From contig NZ_VTWS01000006.1 in NCBI RefSeq assembly GCF_008727875.1, forward strand, positions 310,001 to 374,000: DNA of 64,000 nt. Reading direction: 5' to 3'. Under the pieces are notes generated by a model that saw only the letters and a program-made list of their open reading frames with translations, was not told the origin of the DNA and did not search any database. A program made the translations under genes and the position numbers. This document shows, piece after piece, positions 9,801-18,530 of the stretch; within the stretch, counting starts at the first letter, position 1, and every line of letters starts with the position of its first letter. The DNA comes from Larkinella humicola (GTDB taxonomy: Bacteria > Bacteroidota > Bacteroidia > Cytophagales > Spirosomataceae).

Positions 9801-10289
9801 ATGTATACGTGTATGAACAGAGTACAGTCAAATCGGGATCGCAACCTTCGCAACGCCAGAATACTGGTTGTTGAAGACAATCTGGACCAAGGAATTGTTA
9901 TTCGAAAGGCATTACAACAAACTTTCCCCGATGCCCAACTCGTGCAGGTCGATACGCCGGAACATGCAATATCCTATCTGGAAGAATTGAAGGATTGTGA
10001 ATGGAATTTACCCAAGTTGATTATCCAGGATTTATACATGCCGCAACGGGAAGATGGATGGCAAATATTGGACGCAATCCGGCATTTCCCTATGCCGATT
10101 TGTATGATTCCAGTCATTATGCTGAGTTCTTCCGATCATCCCGACGATATTCGGGAAGCTTACGAGCGAGGAAGCTCTTGCTATGTCGTTAAACCGTTTG
10201 CCTTTGATCAATGGCTGGAACGTTTCGACGGCTTGCGACAATACTGGTGGAACACCGCTAGCCTGCCCACCGTTCGCTATTCTTTTTAA
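9801..10289 (+). CDS. single-domain response regulator
   Basis: 162 aa receiver protein: E25-D26 in VVEDN, acceptor D77 in IIQDLYMP, SSSD near 109-112, and K131-P132 in YVVKPF. The 20 residues before the domain are polar; Met5 (9813) is an equally good start. No output domain. It follows the LytTR/receiver gene by 130 bp on the same strand, so the two may form a pathway. Confidence 0.85.
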   Translation: MYTCMNRVQSNRDRNLRNARILVVEDNLDQGIVIRKALQQTFPDAQLVQVDTPEHAISYLEELKDCEWNLPKLIIQDLYMPQREDGWQILDAIRHFPMPICMIPVIMLSSSDHPDDIREAYERGSSCYVVKPFAFDQWLERFDGLRQYWWNTASLPTVRYSF

Positions 10290-10323
10290 AGGCCTATCCA
10301 GGAAAATCTGGATTAAAAAAAAC

Positions 10324-11085
10324 TTAATGCACGTGATGGAGTAGCGGTTCTTTTTCCGTACTCACTTTCAGCTGCCGGATTTCGCCCTGCTCCCAAGCGT
10401 TGGCCCCCGGCTGAACTTTGAGCATTGGAATATCCGCCCGGTTCCGGTTTTTCTCCGAGGTAGAAATCTCAAACCGTTCATCCCGCCGACAGAGCAGGCT
10501 GTCGGCCAACTGGCCTTCTTTGGTAAACCCCATCATTACCAGCGGATGGCCCAGTGGGAGCTTCAAATCCCGATCCGTATGCCAAGTGTGGAAGGTTTTT
10601 CCGTAGGTTGAAACCAGTTTTTCCATCAATTCGTGTTCAGCAACCAAGGGCAAACCGGGGGCAATCAGGGTTTCTGATTTCACCTCGTGGTGGTGGCTGT
10701 GCCAGAGTTTCTTTTCTTCGTCGGGCAGGGTTTTGAACAGACGCTCGGACACGATGTATTCGACGCCCATAATTTTGGCGTCCTTGCCGTTGCCGTCGAA
10801 AATCATACATTGAACGACGTCTTCATTTAGTTGGGTGCAGTAATGATGGGCTTCCATTTGCCCCTTTATGTTCCCGCTGTAAAAATGAAAACCATTCAGA
10901 TACATGCTCATAGCCTGGAGCGGAGCCTTGTTTTGCAACAAATCCGCACCGGTTTCAAGTACTTCGGTTTTGGTGGTTTTGTCATCCCCTGGCGACTCGA
11001 CATTGGACGAGGTATTTTTTCCACCACAGCCCGTCAAGAAGATGAGCAGAACCCATCCCAAGGTTGAATATCCGTGTTTATACAT
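10324..11085 (-). CDS. OBAP/DUF1264 family lipoprotein
   Basis: 253 aa. N-terminal lipoprotein signal ends in LTGCGG. The rest matches DUF1264 (oil-body-associated protein family): FHFYSGN...[30 protein letters not shown] and [11 protein letters not shown]. The conserved His-rich stretches suggest metal or heme binding, but function in bacteria is unknown. Its start overlaps the end of sdhB by 8 bp, so the two are translationally coupled. Confidence 0.8.
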   Translation of the reverse strand: MYKHGYSTLGWVLLIFLTGCGGKNTSSNVESPGDDKTTKTEVLETGADLLQNKAPLQAMSMYLNGFHFYSGNIKGQMEAHHYCTQLNEDVVQCMIFDGNGKDAKIMGVEYIVSERLFKTLPDEEKKLWHSHHHEVKSETLIAPGLPLVAEHELMEKLVSTYGKTFHTWHTDRDLKLPLGHPLVMMGFTKEGQLADSLLCRRDERFEISTSEKNRNRADIPMLKVQPGANAWEQGEIRQLKVSTEKEPLLHHVH

Positions 11086-11833
11086 TGTTAGAGGTTAATT
11101 TGGCCCCCAGGTATTCCCGATTGAGTCGGGTGATGTGATCCAGTGAGATAGATGCTGGGCATTCGACCGAGCATGCTCCCGTAAACGAGCAGGCTCCGAA
11201 TCCTTCTGCATCCATCTGGGCTACCATTCGCTCGGCCCGGAGATGGCGCTCGGGCTGCCCCTGGGGCAGAACCGCAAACCGGGATATCTGAGCCGCTGTG
11301 AACAGCATCGCCGACGCATTTTTACAGGCCGCAACGCAGGCCCCACAGGCAATACAGGCGGCTGCGTCCATCGACTGTTCCTGTTTCTCGCGCGCAATCA
11401 GAATTTCGTTGGCGTCGGGGGCCGCCCCGGTATTGACGGAGATATACCCACCCGCCTGAACGATCCGATCAAAAGCCGACCGATCGACCACAAGATCCTT
11501 TATAACCGGAAATGCCCGAGCCCGCCAGGGTTCCACTACAATCGTGCTGCCGTCCTCAAAACTACGCATGTGTAATAGACAAGTCGCCCCGCCGGTCTGA
11601 GGTCCGTGAGCCCGACCATTGATGAACATGGCGCACGAGCCACAAATGCCTTCCCGGCAATCGTGGTCGAACACAACCGGATCTTCGCCCCGGTGGAGCA
11701 AATCCTGGTTCAGCACGTCGAACATCTCCAGAAACGACATATCCGGGGACAGATCTGTTACCTGATACTCTACGAGTTTGCCGGGCGTTTGGCTATTTTT
11801 CTGCCGCCAGACCTTTAAGGTTACATTCATCAC
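11078..11833 (-). CDS. sdhB: succinate dehydrogenase/fumarate reductase iron-sulfur subunit
   Basis: 251 aa. All cluster ligands are visible: 2Fe-2S C59, C64, C67, C85; then C160, C163, C166, C170 ([11 protein letters not shown]) and C215, C221, C225 ([11 protein letters not shown]) for the 4Fe-4S and 3Fe-4S clusters. It passes electrons from the flavin subunit to quinone in the non-classical SdhABC type seen in Bacteroidota. No sdhA or sdhC lies beside it: 512 bp without a gene precede it and a DUF1264 lipoprotein follows. Confidence 0.9.
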   Translation of the reverse strand: MMNVTLKVWRQKNSQTPGKLVEYQVTDLSPDMSFLEMFDVLNQDLLHRGEDPVVFDHDCREGICGSCAMFINGRAHGPQTGGATCLLHMRSFEDGSTIVVEPWRARAFPVIKDLVVDRSAFDRIVQAGGYISVNTGAAPDANEILIAREKQEQSMDAAACIACGACVAACKNASAMLFTAAQISRFAVLPQGQPERHLRAERMVAQMDAEGFGACSFTGACSVECPASISLDHITRLNREYLGAKLTSNNV

Positions 11834-12345
11834 ATACGGTTTTTCTGATCAACATTTTGTGGTAGAAACACTGAAAAGCGGGCGGGTAAACAACAAGCTA
11901 TCATCAGCTTATCTGGCACCGTTTGGTGAACAATGGAGAAATAATGTCGCTTAAAAAAGTGAGGATTTGGACATGTGCTTATCAAAACATCGGTTGCCCA
12001 CATGATTATCGATCACGGTTTTAAAATGGTCATCGGCGAGATTGCTCCTAAGGTTGATTAAACTCCAGTTTACCTATCCGAAAAGATCGAAACCTGTTTG
12101 ACCAAAACACCCAGATGAAGTATTTCTTTCAGGTTGATTGTTTTCGGGGCACTGATCAGGACTGAAGGCAATTTGCGTGGTTGTGTCATGGCACAACCCC
12201 ATAATTTAACCGGGTTTTTAGATTATCCATAACTCTTTCCGATTATGACTTAATTCACAGTCAAAAATAGTACTTGTACGCCCTTGTTCACAGCGAAACT
12301 CTATTTTTCACGTGAGTAATCTGTATCATTTAAAATCGATCCACC
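11834..12345 (-). other. 512-bp spacer upstream of sdhB
   Basis: No sdhC or sdhA remnant is recognisable. The only candidate is a 39-codon minus-strand frame (12189-12070, MTQPRKLPSVLIS...) of unknown status that may be chance or the end of a lost gene. The AT-rich part near 12190-12330 may contain the promoter for the sdhB operon, though I cannot fix its position. Confidence 0.3.
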
Positions 12346-12963
12346 TTATCCGGCCGCGGACAAGACATTTCGACTTAAGGATTCCAAATCGAGCTTAGAT
12401 GAATGAGTAGTATCGGCTCTCAAGACCCGTTCCATATACGTCAGGGCCATTTTGGTATGGAGCGTTGTATCTGCCGCCAAGCAATCGCCTGGAACGCTCA
12501 GGCCAAACTCCCGCATGTAGGCATCTTTGGCCGAAAAAAGGATGCAGATGTCCGCACTGATACCGGTTAAGATTAAGTGCTTGACATTCAGATATTTAAG
12601 TAGCGTATCTAGTGTGGTGGCAAAAAAAGCTGAATGCTTAGGCTTCAATACAAAATAATCATCGGAGGCCGGATACAGCAGTTCGGCCAGCGGCTGACCC
12701 CGCACGCCGTCTTTCAGACAATGCTCCACCACTTCTTTAAAATCGGATCGCCAACGGCCAAAATTGTCATTGATGTAAATAACCGGAATATTCAAATCCC
12801 TGGATCGCTGTTTCAGGGCCGCAATCTGTTTGGCCGCCTTTACAGACGGTTTTAAAAACCGCCCTCCATTCGGAAATTCCAGGTCATTGATCATGTCGAT
12901 AATCAACAGCGCTATGGGGAACTGATCCGGAACATTGCCGTGTAAATCTTCACTCTTGTTCAT
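12346..12963 (-). CDS. isochorismatase-family cysteine hydrolase
   Basis: 205 aa with the catalytic triad of the family: D23 in LIIDMIND, K107 in VLKPKHSAF, and C140 in TGISADIC. The family cleaves amides or ethers such as nicotinamide and isochorismate; the substrate here is not evident. No signal peptide. It is separated from the ferritin-like gene upstream by a hairpin-rich 150-bp spacer. Confidence 0.85.
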   Translation of the reverse strand: MNKSEDLHGNVPDQFPIALLIIDMINDLEFPNGGRFLKPSVKAAKQIAALKQRSRDLNIPVIYINDNFGRWRSDFKEVVEHCLKDGVRGQPLAELLYPASDDYFVLKPKHSAFFATTLDTLLKYLNVKHLILTGISADICILFSAKDAYMREFGLSVPGDCLAADTTLHTKMALTYMERVLRADTTHSSKLDLESLSRNVLSAAG

Positions 12964-13010
12964 AGTATGAATTCAAAAAAGGCTTCGGTTAGCCCGAAGG
13001 AACTGCCTCA

Positions 13011-13094
13011 TACCCAATTCGATTGGGTACGGAATTCAACACCAAAAACCGGTCGTAAGCCGGTTTTCTATTTCAGTTTACGACCGGTTTTGGT
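13011..13094 (-). terminator. hairpins downstream of the ferritin-like gene
   Basis: Two inverted repeats in a row: TACCCAAT-TCG-ATTGGGTA (13011-13029) and ACCAAAAACCGGTCGTAA pairing with TTACGACCGGTTTTGGT (13041-13094, one bulged base, about 18-nt loop). They sit after the stop of the yciE-like gene and before the hydrolase start, so they probably end or attenuate the upstream transcript. No strong T-run follows. Confidence 0.5.
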
Positions 13095-13116
13095 ATTGGA
13101 TTTCTAAAAAAATCAA

Positions 13117-13626
13117 TTACTCCTGCTTAGCCGATTCATTGATAGACCCTTCGGCGATTTCCGTCAAAAGCGCGTCCGTTTTCTTCTCTTCAGCCAGCGT
13201 TTGTTCCAGTAGTTCAACGGCTTTCGGATAGCCCAATACGCCAGCCAGCGTCCGCAGGGTTCCGTACGAGGCAATCTCGTAATGTTCCACTTTCTGAGCC
13301 GCTGAAATCAGGGCCACATCCCGGGTCAAGCTCCCTTCTTTCGTGTCTTCCAGCAATCCCTCAGCCTCCTCAATCAGGCCTGCCATTGCATCACACTTCT
13401 TGGCCGTGGCCTTTTCTCCCACCGCTTTAAAGACCTGTTCCAGCCGGGAGACATGATTTTCCGTTTCAGCCAGGTGCTTTTCAAAGGCGGTCTGTAACTC
13501 GTCCGAGGTAGCCGAATCCGCCATTTTGGTCAACGCGCTGGTCAAATGTTTTTCCGCCCAGTAAATGTCTTTCAACTCGTCGACAAATAATTCTTTCAAT
13601 TCACTTTCACCTTTTGAAGCTGCCAT
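13117..13626 (-). CDS. ferritin-like protein, YciE/DUF892 family
   Basis: 169 aa, all-helical. The DUF892 pattern is clear: LFVDELKDIYWAEKHL at about 9-24, FEKHLAETENHVSRLEQVF, then KVEHYEIASYGTL and LLEQTLAEEKKTDALL. Glu and His residues in these four helices form the expected di-iron site. Family members are linked to stress responses. It is a single-gene unit with a hairpin after its stop. Confidence 0.9.
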   Translation of the reverse strand: MAASKGESELKELFVDELKDIYWAEKHLTSALTKMADSATSDELQTAFEKHLAETENHVSRLEQVFKAVGEKATAKKCDAMAGLIEEAEGLLEDTKEGSLTRDVALISAAQKVEHYEIASYGTLRTLAGVLGYPKAVELLEQTLAEEKKTDALLTEIAEGSINESAKQE

Positions 13627-13728
13627 TTTGAAAAGTTGTTTTAATAAAACGTGTCAAAATCGTCGATCGCAAAAAATGTATCCGTGCTGGCGATTTAGCC
13701 TCTGAACCTCAAAAGGTCAGTATTGTTT

Positions 13729-13935
13729 CTAAAATTTAGGATCGTTTCCCCAAAAAAACCGGCCCAATCCAGACAAAAATTCCGCTACCTTTTTCTCTGT
13801 GTGGATTATCATACCCAACACAAGGAGTGAATTAACTGTGTAGAGAACTTGCTGCTGTAAGCTGAATTGATTTTTGTGAACTCGTATTTCGTCGCACCCG
13901 AACCCGATCCAGAAATGAAATGGTTGCGGCTTCAT
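13729..13935 (-). CDS. small hypothetical protein, doubtful
   Basis: 68 aa (MKPQPFHFWIGFGCDEIR...) with a hydrophobic central segment (VLYTVNSLLVLGMII) that could cross the membrane. I do not recognise it. It lies alone between the ferritin-like gene and an insertion-sequence remnant; 13936-14229 after it shows no gene. It may be a chance frame. Confidence 0.3.
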   Translation of the reverse strand: MKPQPFHFWIGFGCDEIRVHKNQFSLQQQVLYTVNSLLVLGMIIHTEKKVAEFLSGLGRFFWGNDPKF

Positions 13936-14229
13936 CGCCCAGGTGCTGATTAACCTACACTATTAGCATCACATCTGTTTATTAGATCAACTTTCAGCCG
14001 TTAATACTGTAGCCATTTGCTCCAGAATCGGTAATGTAGCAAACACCAATTTGGATTTAATGACTCTTATACTTAGGAATTATTTCCTAATTTGGAGTAG
14101 AGATTATTAATCAGGTTTTGTTAGTTTTTCATGTGCGCGGGCCAACTTTGCAGGATGCTTCACTAGGCTCATTTTTAAGCCAAGCCTACCCTGTTTCTGG
14201 CTATGACTAGCCTACACTGAGTCGACTGG

Positions 14230-15052
14230 TTGCTCACTGACTTTGCGGACCGCTCTGAGCGCTACTTCCGCTTCCATACCTGGCGGGGGGCCAAACGGGT
14301 CATGCCACGTTTTCAGCCCCAGGCCAATGAAATCCTGGCCGATCCCGCTCAGCAGTTGTTCTTTCTGTTGGTTTGTCTGAAGAATAATCCTCTTCAACAA
14401 TTTCAAGCCGCCCTCTTCGATCTTTTTCAAGGTTCGGTCTCCACCATGATCCGTCGCCTGTTGGCCTTGCTCAACCAAACTCTGAAAGTGCTGGGGCTGG
14501 CCCCTTGTCAGGACACCGACTCGTTGCTCACGCAGTTGGACCGGCTTAAACCTTGTGACCTGAATCTGGATGCCACCGAGCGTCAGGGGCACCGCTTGGG
14601 AGATCCATCAGCTGTGGAGTATTCAGGTAAGTCTGTGGGCACACCAGTAAAAATCAAGTCTTGTGTGACGACAGGGCTTATGTGCTTTTTTTGAGTTGGA
14701 CCTATGCGGATAAAGTGCATGATAAGGCGCTGGCCGATGCGGAAGCGTTGGACTTGCCCGTCGGCGTGTTGTTGCATCAGGACAGGGGTTATCAAGGCTA
14801 TGTCCCCCGGGGGGGCTCGTCAGCCAACCGACCAAGAAGCCGCGCAAGGCCGGGTTGAGCAGGCTGCAAAAGTTGGTCAACCAATCCACTTCGACCCGAC
14901 GGGTGGTGGTCGAGCACGCCATTTGGGGCATCAAGCGGTTGCATTGTCTGGGCTATCTTTTGCGGTTACAAGGTGGAGCGATTCGCGATGCATTGATGCT
15001 GGTCGGCCCAGGACTACACAACCTGCGGGTGAACAGTCCGCTTCGGCACTAG
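14230..15052 (+). pseudogene. IS5-type transposase, frameshifted and 5'-truncated
   Basis: Three frames in succession encode one DDE transposase. 14230-14650 carries TDFADRSERYFRFHTWRGAKR and the DATE catalytic segment; 14661-14815 carries DDRAYVLFLSWTYADKVHDKALADA and HQDRGYQGY; 14855-15052 carries VVEHAIWGIKRLHCLGYLLR. Breaks fall in an A-run near 14650 and in a C5G7 run near 14800-14815. No ATG begins the first frame, and its N-terminal 30-40 residues are missing. No clear terminal inverted repeats were found. Confidence 0.85.
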
Positions 15053-15166
15053 GGTGCTCACGCGCTCATGTGGGCGATATAATAGCGAATCGCAAGCAAT
15101 AACCTCTAGTGTACTAACTAATTTACTGCCTGTTACTATACAATCGAACGATTTATCAAAGGATCA

Positions 15167-15979
15167 CTAGCTCGCGTAGGAATCAATGACACTTTCTAAT
15201 GCCTCTTCTTGCCAGTACTCCTGTTTGAGAAAAGGGCGAATACCGATGGCTTTTTCGAGTTCCTCACGCATAATCACTTCCACATAGGTATCATTGCCCA
15301 CTGTGGTGATGATCGAGTCATGGATGGTGAAAATAGGCAGATCGGGCCGTTCCTGGGCAATACGACGGGCGATGCGATTGAGGAAGATTTCAGATTCGAT
15401 ATTCTGGAGCAACAACGCCAGCGTTCGGTGCTGATGCGACTTGATGAGTTCAAAAAGCCGCATCACGTTCGGAAACAAGCCCCGAAAGATTTCCTTTCGT
15501 TTTTGCATCACGCGGCTGGTGGTCTCATTCTCTGAAAAGAAAACGGTATTTACCGTTTTCTTCATCAGCTCCCGGGTTAGCTTTGTTTTGCCCGTCGCCT
15601 TGACGGCTTCCTGAAGCAAATACTCGTAGAAGGTGCCCTGTTTTACCTTCTCGATCAACAGTTTCCAATCATTATCCTCCTTGCGGCCATTAACTGGCCT
15701 AACCCCCTCGTGACCAGACTCGTACATAGAAGAAAAAGAGCTATTCTCGTACATAGGGAGAGAGCCCCCTGTGGCTGTGGTGTCAGCTGTGAGGGTGGTG
15801 ATTGATTCTCTTGGAGCTCGCCAAAGGCTGTCCAGCTCAGCTATGAAGTCCAGATCGTACGGGGTTAGGCCTTCGGTGTTCAATATTTTGCGTCCAGCCT
15901 GTGGCTGGACGATGGCAGGACGTAAAGAAGCCGGATTTGCTGCCAGTAAACGCTGAATGTCCTGGCTTAACGGCTCCAC
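15167..15979 (-). CDS. polymerase-like protein, C-terminal part (family A / single-subunit RNAP-like motifs)
   Basis: 270 aa from a GTG start; the frame is closed by a TAG nine bases upstream, so it is probably 5'-truncated. The last 160 residues read GTFYEYLLQEA, TRELMKKTVNTVFFSEN, LFELIKSHQHRTLALLLQNIES and FTIHDSIITT. Spacing and chemistry recall motif B (R-x3-K-x6-F/Y) and motif C (HD) of family A DNA polymerases and T7-type RNA polymerases. Motif A is not visible. I believe similar unannotated proteins occur in Bacteroidota mobile regions. It lies beside a dead IS, so it may be a non-functional relic. Confidence 0.55.
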   Translation of the reverse strand: MEPLSQDIQRLLAANPASLRPAIVQPQAGRKILNTEGLTPYDLDFIAELDSLWRAPRESITTLTADTTATGGSLPMYENSSFSSMYESGHEGVRPVNGRKEDNDWKLLIEKVKQGTFYEYLLQEAVKATGKTKLTRELMKKTVNTVFFSENETTSRVMQKRKEIFRGLFPNVMRLFELIKSHQHRTLALLLQNIESEIFLNRIARRIAQERPDLPIFTIHDSIITTVGNDTYVEVIMREELEKAIGIRPFLKQEYWQEEALESVIDSYAS

Positions 15980-16056
15980 TAATGACTAACACTACGGTCG
16001 CGTTGACGAACGGCGCATTGCCAGCGAAGTGAAGTACTAAAGGTTACTGATAAAAG

Positions 16057-16087
16057 AGGATACCCGGCCAAAGTGGCGGGGTATCCT
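16057..16087 (-). terminator. strong hairpin, possible minus-strand terminator
   Basis: AGGATACCC-GGCCA-AAG-TGGC-GGGGTATCCT forms a 13-14-bp stem with one mismatch and a 3-nt loop. Read on the minus strand it is followed by TCTTTTATC, as in a factor-independent terminator. No gene directly upstream on that strand needs it. The rest of 15980-16456 holds no supportable gene. Confidence 0.5.
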
Positions 16088-16456
16088 AGTATTCAATCTC
16101 CCCTATCCAGTTGAAACGAGTCAATTAATCCTGCGGGGCCGCCCGTGCGGTCAAACAACTTCCGTTTTCCGTACTTTGAATGATTGACCGAGTTAATATT
16201 TACTACTAAGATACAGGAAGTTAGTTAAGGGCCCCTTTTTAATCCCACGTTTTCTTGACGACAAAACTGTCTCACAAAATGAGGATTTCATGAGACAAGG
16301 GGTCGTTTTTTTGAGATGGGTGTAGAGTTCAGTAATACCGACTGTGCACTGGGAATTATTAGCAAATGGACAAAGCCCCCAATAGGATCGTTAAGTCCCT
16401 GAAGTGGCAGAAAAAACGGTTTTGTGTTACCTTTAAGGTAGCGCTTTGTAACGCCA

Positions 16457-16493
16457 CAAAAAACCCGGCCAGTGGCAATACCAACCGGGGTTT
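16457..16493 (-). terminator. terminator of the DsbA-like operon
   Basis: On the minus strand AAACCCCGG...CCGGGTTTTTTG forms a GC-rich stem followed by six T, starting about 18 bp after the stop of the DsbA-like gene. Confidence 0.7.
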
Positions 16494-16510
16494 CGTTCGG
16501 CATTAGCTTA

Positions 16511-17548
16511 CTACCGACGGGTCCATAATACACCATTCTTAGTCGTGATCTTACCGAGCTTACCCGCATCCACCAGCTTTTGCAGATACGTGTCACTGTC
16601 CTGTCGGCGAATACCGGACAGCTCCGAAAACTCACGGGATGTCAGCGTCGGGTAGCTTGCAAAAAGACTTTCCCAGTCCTGGTGAATTGGGGCTTTGGTT
16701 GCCGTAGGCAGTTGTTTATGCAAGGTGGCTTCATAAGCTGCATATGGTTTCGACCCATACACCTTTTCCTGATTTCCCTGACCATCGACAAAAAACATCG
16801 TGGGAAATCCGCGTACGCCCAACTGCTGACCTAAAGCCAAATCCTCCTCAAAAAGTGTTTTAGCCTTCCCCTGATAATCGGTTTTAAACCGATCAAGGTC
16901 CAAGCCTGCTTTTTGGGCAGCCGTTACCAGATTTTCCCATTTGGCAATGTTTTTCTTATGCAGAAAAACCATCTCGCGCACTTCCCGCAGAAAGTCGATG
17001 GCCTTATGCTGATCCTGTAGCTGAGCGGCTTTAAAGGCAATCGAGGGAGGGTAGGACGATGCCAGGGGGTCTTCCAGCCAAACGTCCCCATCAATGGGCA
17101 TGTCATAATGCCGACTGACTTCATCCCAGTGATGGGCCACATCGGAGGGCTTGCTGATACCGCCACTGTTATAACTCCAGTCAGGCAGTAGTCCTCCCAT
17201 CCGGTATTCGACCTCAATGCTACTGCCGTACTCAAGCTTTAGCTTACGTAGCTGAGGTTCGATGCCCCAGCATGACGAACAAATGGGGTCAGTATAGTAA
17301 ATAATGTTGATTGGCTTTTTAAAGGCTGAAGCAGCCTGCGCGGGTGATGTAGCCGTCGAGTCTGGCATTTCACACAGCCCCGTTTCTATATCACACAAAA
17401 GTGGATTTTGAGTCTTGTTTTCCATTTTTTTGTTGGTTACTTGGTTCGACTGATCGGCTTGCGCATGGCATCCAGTGGTCAACAAGCTAATCAGGCATAA
17501 CGACAACAGATGCACAATAACAAAGCGTGCCCGAATAAAAATGTCCAT
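16511..17548 (-). CDS. DsbA-family thioredoxin-fold protein (SpxH/FrnE-like), with C-terminal helical extension
   Basis: 345 aa. Residues 80-280 are a thioredoxin fold with CSSC at 90-93 (TDPICSSCWG) and the cis-Pro region GVRGFPTMFFV. The last 60 residues look like a small winged-helix (LTSREFSELSGIRRQDSDTYLQKLVDAGKL). The annotated start gives a lipoprotein signal ending LLTTGC27, but Met42 (MENKTQNPLLCDIETGLCE) is the usual start of the cytoplasmic family, so location depends on the start used. Last gene of the SnoaL-DoxX-DsbA run, with a terminator after it. Confidence 0.85.
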   Translation of the reverse strand: MDIFIRARFVIVHLLSLCLISLLTTGCHAQADQSNQVTNKKMENKTQNPLLCDIETGLCEMPDSTATSPAQAASAFKKPINIIYYTDPICSSCWGIEPQLRKLKLEYGSSIEVEYRMGGLLPDWSYNSGGISKPSDVAHHWDEVSRHYDMPIDGDVWLEDPLASSYPPSIAFKAAQLQDQHKAIDFLREVREMVFLHKKNIAKWENLVTAAQKAGLDLDRFKTDYQGKAKTLFEEDLALGQQLGVRGFPTMFFVDGQGNQEKVYGSKPYAAYEATLHKQLPTATKAPIHQDWESLFASYPTLTSREFSELSGIRRQDSDTYLQKLVDAGKLGKITTKNGVLWTRR

Positions 17549-17571
17549 CCGTCTAGAAAAGTAGGTTCGTT

Positions 17572-18087
17572 TTAAACAGCTACGGCTTTTTTAGTTTCCA
17601 AATTGCGGTCATTGATTTTATTTGGGGATAGCCAGGAATCCACCGAATAGCGCCCGCTACCCATCACAAACAGCACGACGTAAACCAGCAGAAAATGCAG
17701 TGACATTTCCTGTATCCGGAACTGATCACGAAGGTGGATATGAAAGCCGGCTACTGCCATCACAACCATCAGTGGAATGACCGTAATCCGGGTTCCCAAT
17801 CCTATAATCACAAACAGCGAGCAGAAGAACTCGGCAAAGACGTTCACAAACAAGGACATCCCGGCGCTCAAAAACAGAACCGGCGGAAATTCAATGGGTT
17901 CATCGCCAACCAACAGAGCCAGTCGAGGTGTGCCATGAGTCAACATCAGCAGACCAATGCCAACCCGTAGAAGAGCAGCCCCAGATCGGTCATTTTCGTA
18001 GCCTGATTTACGTGCAATAGTTTCATCGTTTTCCGAGTAGTTATTTGGTGAACAATTTCTCCGCGTGCGCCGTATTGGCAAACTCAT
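17572..18087 (-). CDS. DoxX family membrane protein (start region possibly frameshifted)
   Basis: From residue 38 on this is DoxX: LLRVGIGLLMLTHG followed by three more hydrophobic helices. DoxX proteins are small inner-membrane proteins tied to redox or stress functions. The first 37 residues overlap the SnoaL gene and look unnatural. A better N-terminus (MKLLHVNQATKMTDLG) starts at ATG 18026 in another frame, and would join in frame if the G4 run at 17982-17979 had one more G. Either a real lesion or a sequencing error. Confidence 0.8.
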   Translation of the reverse strand: MSLPIRRTRRNCSPNNYSENDETIARKSGYENDRSGAALLRVGIGLLMLTHGTPRLALLVGDEPIEFPPVLFLSAGMSLFVNVFAEFFCSLFVIIGLGTRITVIPLMVVMAVAGFHIHLRDQFRIQEMSLHFLLVYVVLFVMGSGRYSVDSWLSPNKINDRNLETKKAVAV

Positions 18088-18439
18088 CCATACGAGTAAT
18101 TAACCCATCTTCAACCTGATAGACCTGAACCCACTTCTGGGATAAAATTTCGCCGTTTGCTTTGATCTTTTGCTGTTCACTGCCCAAGACGACGACCGTA
18201 TTCCCATCGGCGATAAATTGATCAACCTGAAAATCCTGGATGTCTACTGTCTCAAAAATGGTTTGAATAAACTTTGCTACGCCTGCTTTGCCGACGAATT
18301 CTCCAGCATATGGAATTTCATGAGTCCCATGATAGGTCCATGTGGACGTGTCGGCTACTGTTTGTGTTATACCGTCTATATCGCCTTTTGCAAATGCGCC
18401 AAACATCGTTTGCACCACTGTCATTGCTTGATTTCTCAT
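18041..18439 (-). CDS. SnoaL-like / NTF2-like protein
   Basis: 132 aa with the alpha+beta cone-fold pattern of SnoaL polyketide-cyclase/ketosteroid-isomerase relatives: FGAFAKGDIDGITQTVADTSTWTYHGT at the N-terminus, then VVVLGSEQQKIKANG and KWVQVYQVEDGLITRMDEF. Substrate unknown. First gene of a three-gene minus-strand unit, divergent from the HxlR regulator with a 91-bp shared control region. Confidence 0.8.
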   Translation of the reverse strand: MRNQAMTVVQTMFGAFAKGDIDGITQTVADTSTWTYHGTHEIPYAGEFVGKAGVAKFIQTIFETVDIQDFQVDQFIADGNTVVVLGSEQQKIKANGEILSQKWVQVYQVEDGLITRMDEFANTAHAEKLFTK

Positions 18440-18502
18440 TTTTGCTTTTGTTAAATGTGTAACTTGGATGCAAAGTTCGGCTAGGCAAAAGGAAGAGTCA
18501 AT

Positions 18503-18522
18503 TAGTCAAAAAAACCTGACTA
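18503..18522 (+). promoter_or_regulatory. inverted repeat, candidate HxlR operator
   Basis: TAGTCA-N8-TGACTA (18503-18508 and 18517-18522) is a perfect 6-bp inverted repeat between the divergent SnoaL and HxlR genes, ending 8 bp before the preferred HxlR start. HxlR proteins bind such sites as dimers in divergent promoters; the assignment is inferred. Confidence 0.45.
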
Positions 18523-18530
18523 TAAGAAAA

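Noticed and set aside
16288-16510. Tail of a 115-aa minus-strand frame
   Set aside because: Runs through the terminator and overlaps the DsbA-like gene out of frame.
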